A DNA stretch of 64,000 nt from assembly GCA_005784505.1 (NCBI GenBank), contig VCAZ01000050.1, positions 2,267,001-2,331,000 on the forward strand, in the 5' to 3' direction. Source of the stretch: Bagarius yarrelli (lineage: Eukaryota; Chordata; Actinopteri; Siluriformes; Sisoridae). Position 1 is the first letter of the stretch. Every line of letters starts with the position of its first letter. The translations under genes were made by a program, and so were the position numbers. Positions 46,801 to 55,772 of the stretch are shown here, piece after piece. Below the pieces are notes generated by a model. The model did no database searches. It was not told where the DNA came from and worked only from the letters and a program-made list of their open reading frames with translations.

Positions 46801-47760
46801 GTTTTGCTCATTTTTATTGAGGACTACCTAGACATAAGGCTGTTAATTCTAACAACTCCAAACTATGGTAATTAATTAAGGACTGTTTTGAATCAGTCCC
46901 CCATCCAAAGCCGAAAAACTTCACAGAAGAGACTGTGGTTAACATAGACCTCTGCCACCAGGCAGCACCGCAGACAGGAAACACATTTACACAACATGCC
47001 AGGCTCTGTCACTTACAAAGGAAAAGCCAATTAACAACCCATAGTCCCCGCCATAGACCTACCTGACAAGCACTGGGAAGGAAGTTTCTCAGTATACATA
47101 AGCCACTCATTTCAAGCTCGATTTAGAGCTTTCGAGTGAGTAAAAAAAGGAAGTTACACAACCAGAGATTTATCATAATGTCATTTTTCTCATTCTGTTA
47201 AAAAACCCCAGAAAGTTCTCTAGATAGAGTTAACATTAATACACTTTATAGTGGCTTGATAAAAATGGCATCAAATTAACAGTTAGCCTTTGCAAACAAA
47301 GGTAAAATAATTGTAGCTTATATTAAAATATTTATATCTATATTTATATAATTTTTTTTTTTTACAACAAAATACTATACATTTGTAAAAATAAAAAAAA
47401 ACACCTTGGTATAGCAAATTCTATAGTAGACAACTAGACTAGTATTTTAGCTAGAACACCAGTCAAATATCGTAACAGTAGATCTATCTTTCCACCAGAA
47501 CACTTGCTTTGAAGACGAGGGATTATTCAGGGTCTTTACAAGGGCTGATAATTTGTCTGCTATAAATGTAGGCTACGCTGTAGTACAGTACCATAAATCT
47601 GTCTTTAGAGTATGGTTTCATGGGTCTGGTTTCAAAGTTGATCACATTTAACAACAGTAAGTTTATTAACAACAAGTCAAACTTGTGAGCCAATAAAGTG
47701 TGTCCACTATTCATAAAAAAAGGTAATTGAGAAATAGTAACACAGTAGCATATGTCGCAA
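40873..47760. other. Intron segment, mostly unassigned
   Basis: Apart from the SINE head remnant at 43285 and a short (AC)n at about 45340, I see no element over almost 7 kb. 46430-46640 is unique and conserved-looking. The low insertion density contrasts with 47.7-55.8 kb. Confidence 0.5.
43285..43337 (-). mobile_element. SINE family A head remnant
   Basis: Only the head end is recognisable on the minus strand: GGTGCTGGGACTCATAATCT and GTCCAACACCCTAGTACTGC on the plus strand. The rest has decayed or been deleted. Confidence 0.5.
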
Positions 47761-47872
47761 GTGGTGGGAAAGTGGTAGTGCAGTGATTAAGGTTTGGACT
47801 GCCAACTGAAAGATCAGGGTTTGATTCCCACAACTACCAAACTGCCGCTGTTGTGCCCCTGAGCAAGGCATA
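47761..47872 (+). mobile_element. SINE family A copy, 3' truncated
   Basis: The head TGGTAGTGCAGTGATTAAGG, B box GGTTTGATTCCC and body TGTGCCCCTGAGCAAGGC are present. It then breaks into the AT-rich 32-bp tandem repeat, with no SINE tail. Confidence 0.8.
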
Positions 47873-47881
47873 ATGAAATAT

Positions 47882-47972
47882 AATTTACATATTTGCAATA
47901 TTTTAATTTATATAATTTACTTATTTGCAATATTTTAATTTATATAATTTACTTATTTGCAATATTTTAATA
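47882..47972. repeat. 32-bp tandem repeat, 2.9 units
   Basis: The unit begins AATTTACTTATTTGCAATAT and repeats at a 32-bp period with one difference (AATTTACATA in the first unit). It lies directly behind the 3' truncation point of a family-A SINE. Confidence 0.9.
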
Positions 47973-48454
47973 CAACAAAGGTTTATAAATACATATTTAT
48001 ATAAAAAGGCATTGTGTGCTCTAAGGAGGAAAAGCTTTCAGGAACCCAAAAAACTATCAAGATATCTCTGTTCAACTCATCTTATTTTTTACCTGGAAAT
48101 ATTAGGGACAGCTGTACAATCACACAGCCATAAGCTGTCTTATAAAAGAACCCTATTGAGCAATTCAGAAAGGCTTTTGAGTGCCGCCATTTTCCGAACG
48201 TTGACTGCTGAGTGACCCGAATGCCTCTCAGTCAAAAGTCCCTGAGAGCAATCTGTCCGACATCAGGAGATTACAGGATTTGAGACGGGATCAGGACCAA
48301 TGAGGAGGGTCTTAAATCATCTCTGATATTTAAAGTGTGGGACGAGCTTTTGAGTACGGGGCTTTGTTGGTCTAAAGTGCCTTCTTAGAGCCAGTTCTCT
48401 ACCGTAAGTTCCAAAATGGATCAGCCAACAAGTCTACACTCGGGTCATAAGAAT

Positions 48455-48614
48455 TAGGGATGCACCAATACCGATACTCGGGCCAGATACTGATCTTATG
48501 AGCACGTACTTGTAAAAACACTCCGATACCAAAGACTGATACCTCTTGTGATGTCACTCGGCAGCAGAGGTAGAATGTTGTACTGTCATAAAAAATGGTA
48601 ATAGTACATCCCTA
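48455..48614. mobile_element. Short hAT-type MITE with TAGGGATGCAC ends
   Basis: The left end TAGGGATGCACCAATACCGA and right end GTACATCCCTA are imperfect inverted repeats. They are flanked by 8-bp imperfect duplications, ATAAGAAT (48447-48454) and ACAGGAAT (48615-48622), 6 of 8 matching. At 160 bp it has no coding capacity. The size and TSD length fit non-autonomous hAT elements. Confidence 0.65.
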
Positions 48615-49155
48615 ACAGGAATATAGGCATTAGAGTAAATAGAAAAATGGATGGATGGATTGCGGATGTTTTTTTTTTTCATTAATCACAAGTGACCATT
48701 TTTTTAACCTTATCTAATACTCCTTGGATATTAATGATTTGAACACCATTTCGAATGTTAAGGAAAACACGAAATGATGTGTTCTCCTTAAAAACAAAAA
48801 ATCCTTCTATATCCTCTCCTACTGGAAACACCAATAACCTCACATTCCATGATCTAGGGAACCTCCCACATTCCTCAGGCATCTTCCTGGTACCAGAACT
48901 GTAATTTGACATCTGTGCAGTATTAGCTGGACCTCTGGTCAGCCAGGCTTTTTTGCTTGGCGGAGCACAGAGAATAAACAACACAGGTCTACTGCAGACT
49001 CCTTTTAAGTTAATACTGCTTCAAAAACACAAAAATTTGTTTAAAGTACATCATTGTGCAGTTTAAAACAGAGAAACAAAGGCATACAGATTTAAGGCAT
49101 ACAGATATCAGAAGATATGAAAGAGATCTAAAACCACTTGGGACCTGTCGTACAA

Positions 49156-49293
49156 CATCTACAGCATTGGGCAGACGACCTTATCCAGAGCGACTTACAT
49201 TTACCTCTTTTTTAAAACATAGTGGTACTGGAAATCGAACCCTGATCTTCCAATTGGTAGTCTAACACCTTAATCAATATGCTATACAATTGC
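49156..49293 (-). mobile_element. SINE family A copy, minus strand, internally deleted
   Basis: The tail CTACAGCATTGGGCAGACGA runs to a B-box complement GGAAATCGAACCCTGATCTT and head complement CTAACACCTTAATCAATATG. The GGGCC body is missing. Confidence 0.8.
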
Positions 49294-49297
49294 ACCA

Positions 49298-49398
49298 GAG
49301 ATGGGAGGTAGGAACCCGAGCCAGAATTGAATCCAGGTAGTCGGAGCACAACAGCACACGTGAGCAGTGGTGCCGTAACCCACTACACCATGGTGCAG
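49298..49398 (-). mobile_element. tRNA-like SINE fragment, family D
   Basis: The plus strand reads AGGAACCCGAGCCAGAATTG, then a B-box complement GAATTGAATCCAGG, ending CGTAACCCACTACACCATGG. The same order occurs at 7756-7893. It is related to, but distinct from, the adjoining family-A copy. Confidence 0.55.
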
Positions 49399-51970
49399 GC
49401 CATCTTAGTATTTCTACCTGCTGGGCTGTCATTCTTTTGCACCCCAGTTCATTTCATAAAATAAACAAATTGCACAGATAAAAAGGGACAGTAAAAAGTA
49501 GTTGCAGTCTTTGCATGTACAATAAATGTAAATCAAATGCCTGGCTTCCACACAGACGACCAACCTTGGGGTCATAGTGCACAGAGTGTATGTTTATAAG
49601 TTTTAAGGTAACTAGCATCCACAAATTTATAAAATTTTGTGCAAAGATGCCCAAGGTATTTTAGTGTTTTGTTGTAAACCTATTTTACATGCAGATTAAG
49701 TGGCTGAAAAAATCGTAACAGGAGCATGTTGTTCGTTTTATCTGAATGTGTAACATCTCTTGTTTTGTATGCATAAAGAACTATCGCGTTACCTATTTGG
49801 TGTCAGTTTCTATCGGCTCCTAAACAAAGGCACGCAAACATGAGCCAGTCGGTTTTTAAGAGTTTAAACAAGCTTGAAGGGATGTCAGGTTAGTATAAAG
49901 CAAAAGTCCTACCTAACAGAACCTCCAGGAATGTGGTATGGTACTTACAGAAATGTAAGTTTTTCTTTTACATTCTAGGCCACTATATGGCCAACATTTG
50001 TGCAAATCTGACCTCAGACCCGTATGCTGGCCTTCCAAAAAAATTGATGACATTTGGCTATTACACATATATCAATATTTTAGTATGTACAATATTAGGT
50101 ATGTTTTATGGTATAACGTAGCTAGAATACACATGCACATTTGTTCTATTATGCAAAATGCAAAAATCCTACACACTTTATACAATTAAATGCCCTTTGC
50201 TCTCTATAAGTGTAAAATTAGTAGTAACCATCATTGTGAAACAATTAATAATGACATCTCAGGCATTTATTAATGACCACGAATTTCCTATTGTTTCTAA
50301 AATGACATAATTGATTTTTATAGTAAATATTAAAGTATGTGCCAGTGTACATTCTTATAAAGTATATGAGATCCCAACCTTTACAAATCTCTGATACCAT
50401 GTCAACGTCAGTCTACCAAGCTCGGCACCTTAGCCAATGGTAATGAAGAGGCTCAACAGACATGGCTTTATTAGAGAGCGGTAGTCTGCTCAAGTGGGAG
50501 GAACACATGGAATGGCAGGGTGCCTGGGCAGGCCGTATTAGTGTGTGTGTGTGTGTAGGGGGTTTAGACAGGACAGACACAGAGGGACAGCTGGTCTTTC
50601 AGCAGTAGTAAATCATACAGACGCAGCCTTCGCTACACCCCCATTTTTCCTCAAATCCCCCCCCTCTCTCGCAGCCTAACCCCCATATCTCAGAGAGGAA
50701 AAGAAAAAAAAAAAGAGAGAAAGCCTCCTTCCAGCTCAGTGGCCCAAAAAATAACGCCGGGCTAAAAACCCAGGCGGGCAGAGAGGAAAACAAACAGGCA
50801 CCTGCCTTTATCACTGCTTGGAAAGTCACATGAGGTAACTAACACATGACTAGCCAGTTTACCACAAAAAACATGCAATACAATTTCAGATGTTTTAAAT
50901 AATAAATAATACATAGTATAAGTATTTTATGCCTTCAAACATTCCCCTTATTATAGTTGTCTATAAATAGACACAAAATAAATCTGTAATTATCCTAATG
51001 TCTTCTTGCTAGCTGGTTTAGAATTTTCCTGCAAATCAAATTAGCTAGCCAGCTAGTTAACTAGCTACAAGATGCTAAGCTATGTCTAACCCTAGCTCAC
51101 TATAATCTTAGCGATTCGTTTTTATGAACACTTTGCCAAACCTGCCAAATAAAATAGTGATTGTTTCTGGAAAAAAAATCCCTTTGGAGGTATTTAAAAA
51201 TCTGTGCGGCACGACTACATTCCATTAATCTGATTAAAACAGCTTTACAATAACTTATCTCCAGTCTGTGCTACACTAGCCAGACATAAAATGAATCATG
51301 CTCTCCCACTTTCTTACAGGCGATTCCAAATCGACTGTCTAAAAACTGTGGGAAGTAATAAATAAGCGTGGCAAGACCATGTTCGGATCATTCCACTGCC
51401 CTGCTCAGTAACTCTCCTCCACAAAAAGGTCACTTCTCTGACCCCTCAACTGCCTACAATTTCCTCCCTAGTCACTAACGCCCGCTGCCTCAAAGACAAA
51501 TAGCTTGTTATAAATACCACGAATCCCGGGGCTGTGGGAGTCCCATATCGACTCTGGTGAGCGTGGCTGCATTAATATTCCGTTGACTACAACAGACAAA
51601 CTCTTAATGATTACACTGCATTTATTATAGGGAGTAGAGTGCCGCTTCAGGAGCAGGGGTTGTGCGACGGAGAGATAAGCACATGGTCACACGGAGTCAG
51701 CTCCAAAAAAAAAAACGGACAGCCCACAAGGGCAACGAGGCTAAGACTCACTTAAAAGAGGGCTTTCCTTATCGCACCTCACACATGCTTAAATGGATTT
51801 TGAATTTGGCTTCCACTGATAGGGAGGGAGATGAACATGTAATGAGGAAGCAAAAATTTCAAAAGCTGGAATCAGAAGTTCAAGTCGAAGAATATTCTAT
51901 ATGCATGGTTAGGGGCGGTAGTTATTTTTGACCCCGCATTACTGGTAGCTGTGATGTGGGTAGGTGGTTT
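49399..51970. other. Intron segment, nothing recognised
   Basis: AT-rich with a short (TG)n at about 50538-50557. The open frame at 51662-51931 has no recognisable domain. Confidence 0.5.
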
Positions 51971-52107
51971 ACATTTACAGTAGACGTCCTTATCCAGAGT
52001 GACTTACATTTACCTTATGTACATCTGAGCAAACGCGGGTTAAGGGCCTTGCTTAGGGGCCCAGCAGTGGTAACTTGGTGAAACTGGGAATCGAACCCCG
52101 ATCTTAC
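51971..52107 (-). mobile_element. SINE family A tandem copy 1 (head truncated)
   Basis: The tail ACATTTACAGTAGACGTCC, body GGTTAAGGGCCTTGCTTAGG and B-box complement GGGAATCGAACCCCGATCTT are present. The tRNA-like head is missing beyond GATCTTA. The next copy begins within about 5 bp. Confidence 0.85.
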
Positions 52108-52111
52108 CTTC

Positions 52112-52258
52112 ACATTTACAGCATTTACGGCAGACGTCCTTATCCAAAGCGTCTTCTATTTATCTCTTTTATACATCTGAGCAATTGGTGGTTAAGGGCC
52201 TTGCTTAGGGGCCCAGCAGTGATAACATGATGGTGCTGGAAATCGAATCCAGATCTTA
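52112..52258 (-). mobile_element. SINE family A tandem copy 2 (head truncated)
   Basis: It runs from ACATTTACAGCATTTACGGC to the B-box complement GGAAATCGAATCCAGATCTT and stops at the same GATCTTA point as copy 1. It is most similar to copy 1 in TACATCTGAGCAA and CTTGCTTAGGGGCCC. Confidence 0.85.
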
Positions 52259-52263
52259 GAAAT

Positions 52264-52446
52264 ACAGCATTTACAGCGGATGACCTAATCCAGAGTGTCT
52301 TACTTTTATCTCTTTTATACATCTGAGCAATTTTGGATTAAGGGCCTTGCTCAGGGGCCCAGCTGTGGTAACTTAGTTGTGCTGGGAATCGAACCCTTAT
52401 CTTCCAATTAGCAGTCCAACACTTTAACCACTGTGCTACCACTGCC
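52264..52446 (-). mobile_element. SINE family A tandem copy 3 (complete head)
   Basis: The tail ATACAGCATTTACAGCGGAT, body GGGCCTTGCTCAGGGGCCC and a full head complement through TTTAACCACTGTGCTACCAC are present. It is the only member of the trimer with an intact tRNA-like end. Confidence 0.87.
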
Positions 52447-52592
52447 AAATGCAAAGATTTGACCTATTCTGGTTGCACATTCTGAACAAACTGTTTTGTG
52501 TATAGATCATAACCAGACTATATACTTATAAACTTATGCACATAAACAATAGTCAATGTTACTATAACATCTACAAGGGTCTACACAGCATG
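52447..52592. repeat. Duplicated non-SINE flank, copy 1
   Basis: It contains AATGCAAAGATTTGACCTAT, ACTGTTTTGTGTATAGATCA, CAATAGTCAATGTTACTATA and ACATCTACAAGGG, paralleling 53512-53658. It directly adjoins the head end of the third SINE in the tandem array. Confidence 0.75.
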
Positions 52593-53318
52593 CTTAGCTT
52601 TTTGATTGATCTTTAACTGATTCTTGTTCTAGCAAATGCCTTATTTATTTATGACCATTGAGAAAATAGTACAGAAGAAGAAAAGAGCTTTAGCGGTAGT
52701 TTCCTAGCTTTCAAGATGCACCCTGGGAAGGATGCTGGGATTTTTTTTAAATAACACAAAATCACACATTATCCTACCAACATTAAAAGCCACAGTCTGG
52801 GAATAATTTCATGAGGAATGTAAGCTTTATTAAAGTTTTAGCCTCATGTGTGTTCTGCATTCTTGATGTCTGACACTGAGCCAAGTCTGCCGAGATGTAT
52901 CCCACATCTGCTTCAAAATAACACCAATCTTGTTGCTCATTCAACCCCCACGATTTTTTTTTTGAACAGCTTAAGAAAGCACACGTTAAAATGTTGTTTC
53001 TGACAGGACGACTGCGCACGAAAGCAGAGAGAGACGCTCGTTATCAAGCTGTTTACTTGACTGAGGAGTATACATTAATGCCGGTCACTCTATTGGAGCT
53101 GTCAGTCTGATTATTTATAGATTATTCGGCTGCATGCGGACAGGAGAACATAAGAAAGTCTGTGCTAATGAAGTGGCCTGACAGATAGTATGTAGTATGT
53201 TGTGTAGTTTGACAGACATTCAATGTCTTATTAATGAGACAATTAGCAAACATGCAGCGGAAATAGGAAACGGTGGACTTGAACTTCCAGAATGCAATGC
53301 GGCAATATGTTGTGGTGA

Positions 53319-53511
53319 ATTTACATTTACAATAACATCATTTAGCTGATGTCGTTATCCAAAGCGACTTACATTTATCTCATTTATAGAACAGGGCAAT
53401 TGGGGTTTAAGGGCTTTGCTCAGGGGCCCAGCAGTGGTAACTTGGTGGAGCTGGGAATGGAACCTTCCAATTAGCGGCCCAGTACTTTTACCACTGTGCT
53501 ACCACTGCCAA
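53319..53511 (-). mobile_element. SINE family A copy, minus strand (second member of a local duplication)
   Basis: The tail ACATTTACAATAACATCATT, body AGGGGCCCAGCAGTGGTAAC and head complement TTTACCACTGTGCTACCACT are recognisable. A few bases are lost in the B-box region. Sequence beyond its head end (53512-53658) matches the flank of the SINE at 52264. Confidence 0.85.
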
Positions 53512-53658
53512 ATGCAAAGATTTTACCTATTCTGGTTGCAAAACTGTTTTGTGTGTAGATTATAACCAGTTCATATATGCTTACGGCATCGATCCTAATT
53601 CAAACTTACACACATGCACAACAGTCAAAGTCAGTGTTACCATAACATCTACAAGGGA
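53512..53658. repeat. Duplicated non-SINE flank, copy 2
   Basis: It shares AATGCAAAGATTTTACCTAT, TTCTGGTTGCA, AAACTGTTTTGTGTGTAGAT and ACATCTACAAGGG, in the same order, with 52447-52592. There is a 5-10 bp gap near its start and an insertion in the middle. Confidence 0.75.
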
Positions 53659-53771
53659 ACACACACACACACATTCTGTTCTGTTCTGTTTTATATAATC
53701 ATTAGTCACTAGTTTTTCTATGTATGTAGCTATTAAAGCGCTACAGAGACACATATTAAACTACTAACATT

Positions 53772-53957
53772 CACGGCGTTTGACAAATATCCTTATGTAG
53801 AGAGACGGACATTTTTTTCTTATACAACTGAGCAATTAGGGGTTAAAGGCCTTGCTCGGGGGCCAGACAGTGGTAAATTGGTTGTGTTGGGAATCAAACC
53901 CGGGTTTTCCAATGATCAGTCCAACACCTTAACAACTACACTACCACTTCCCCTACT
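53772..53957 (-). mobile_element. SINE family A copy, minus strand
   Basis: Read on the plus strand it has a diverged tail (CGGCGTTTGACAAATATCC), GAGCAATTAGGGGTTAAAGG, the B-box complement GGGAATCAAACCCGGG, and the head complement ACACCTTAACAACTACACTA. Confidence 0.85.
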
Positions 53958-54762
53958 GTGCATGCTTTTGCACTACCCACAGGAAATCATCTAACGATCA
54001 AACTGAAAAAAAGAGAACCAGAGATCCAGTCAATAATTACCCAACCAGCTACCTCTTTACTCAGGACAAATGTGATTTCAGTAAAGTGTTATAAAAGCGA
54101 TAACAATAATCACAGACAGAAAACTGTATGGCAAAGCAGTTTAGAACAAGATCGATGTTATATTGTTATCTCCCAGCTCTAAACCATGGGGGTCTCATAT
54201 CTGTGGTCGGACACACACAAAATCCATCTCTCTTATCCTCGTTTTAGCGAATCACTCAAATCCAGAGCCAGGCAGTCTAGTAAACATATGGCCACCTATC
54301 ACGGTAAATCAAACGCATCTAATATGCCACTAAACTGCTGCAAAACAGAAGGATGCCATATGTATCAAATACAAGGCTGTGTTTGACCAGTGCGCATGAT
54401 ACTTTGAATTCCTTTCAGTTCAAAAGGGTATCTCTCTAATGAGGAGACAAACACAGATGCGAGTGTTGAGAAAGTAATCACGCTCGACTGAGCAAAATCA
54501 GTGAACTCGTTTAACGTACAGCAGTGTTGTCTGATACTGACGGCAGGCTCTCTGAAAAATATTTTCCACGCATAAAAGCTTGGCTGTGAAGTCAAGTCCC
54601 TCCCTTAATTACCTGCTATTGTATCACACGTCTCCTGCCCATCCCCCGCCACAGTGGGGTCCCATTTTAACCAGGCTCCCCATATGCCCAGGCTCACTTG
54701 TTGGCCTTTCCTCTTTGCCACCATCTGGCGTATTAGTTCAGCCAAAATGAAAAAAAAGAAAG

Positions 54763-54836
54763 AGAAAGGGAGGGAGGGAGGGAGTAAAAGAGAGAGAGAG
54801 AGAGAGAGAGAGATACAGACAGACAGACAAACAGAC
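54763..54836. repeat. Compound purine microsatellite (GGGA)n(GA)n(CAGA)n
   Basis: Consecutive GGGA repeats are followed by about 12 GA units and then ACAG/CAGA units. It is simple sequence. The short open frames across it are low complexity and not genes. Confidence 0.9.
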
Positions 54837-55159
54837 ACAATGAGAAAGCGCCACCCCATCTGCTCCCTGCCAGACTCCCCAATCATTACTACACAAAAGC
54901 AACATTTAACCCAGTAGAAAAAAAATCAGTACATTAATTTGTTTCTGTCTAACACTTACACATAGGTCTAGGCTGTTATTGTCCTTATATAAACCCAGCT
55001 TATATATCCTATCGTCATCTTACAGGAATGTTTCGATAGATAACAGCGAACTGGCTAAAAACAGTAAATTGGGTGACAACATACTGAATCCAGCCGAGGC
55101 TTCATTTTAAGACTATGTAACTCTAGAAATGCTAGTTTGATTGTTGTTGAACTGCATTA

Positions 55160-55772
55160 GCTATATGCACTATACGGCCAAAAGTGTGAAGTAGTGGTTT
55201 CTCAGTGGTTAAGGTGGTGGGACTACTAATTGGAAGATCAAGGTTCGATTTCCTGCACCACCAAGTTGCCACCGATGGGCAACTTGGTGATAAATGTAAG
55301 TCGCTCTGGATAAGAACATCTGCCAAATGCCATAAATGTAAGTCTGTGGACACCTTACCAGCAACTGTGTCTTTCCTACATTGTTGCCACAAAACTATCT
55401 AGGATGACTCTGTATGATGTAGCATTAGCATGTTCCTTTATTGATTATACAATGATCCAGCATGACAAAGCCCCTGAGCTCATAGTTGGTGTGGAAGAAC
55501 TCACAGAGCCCTGACCCCAGACCAACTGTATGTTTTGGGGTTGGAACTGGAACACCGAATGCAACCAGACCTTCTCATCTAACGTTAGTGGCTGATCTCA
55601 GTAATACTATTGTGACTAAAATGAACAAATCCCCATAGCCAGATTACAATCTAGCAAAGCATTTCCAGATGTGGAAGGATATCATAGGAAAAAAATTGGG
55701 ACTGAAGCCGGAATAGAATGTTCATGATCAGGCCAGGTGTCTTAATACTTTTGTCCATATACCCTATATAGC
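55160..55772. mobile_element. Tc1-like non-autonomous element (MITE family M), with nested SINE
   Basis: The left end GCACTATACGGCCAAAAGT and right end ACTTTTGTCCATATACCCTA form imperfect terminal inverted repeats. The interior contains CATGACAAAGCCCCTGAGCT and GAACTGGAACACCGAATGCA, an arrangement shared with fragments at 10038, 11380 and 34313. There is no coding capacity. A family-A SINE (55193-55346) sits just inside the left end and interrupts AAAGTGTG from TCTGTGGACACC. The name Tc1-like rests on the TIR style and is inferred. Confidence 0.65.
55193..55346 (+). mobile_element. SINE family A copy nested in MITE M
   Basis: It has head CTCAGTGGTTAAGGTGGTGG, B box GGTTCGATTTCC and tail TCGCTCTGGATAAGAACATC. 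An internal deletion removes the central body. It lies inside the left end of the MITE, so it inserted later. Confidence 0.8.

Noticed and set aside
48682..48984. Minus-strand open frame of 100 codons next to the TAGGGATGCAC MITE
   Set aside because: It has an unusual, non-repetitive composition (SGTRKMPEECGRFPRSW) but matches no family I can name. No splice or promoter context is visible, so it is left uncalled; a protein search would settle it.
54605..54917. Open frames on both strands around the GA microsatellite
   Set aside because: Low-complexity Ser/Leu and Arg/Glu runs from simple sequence, without conserved flanks.
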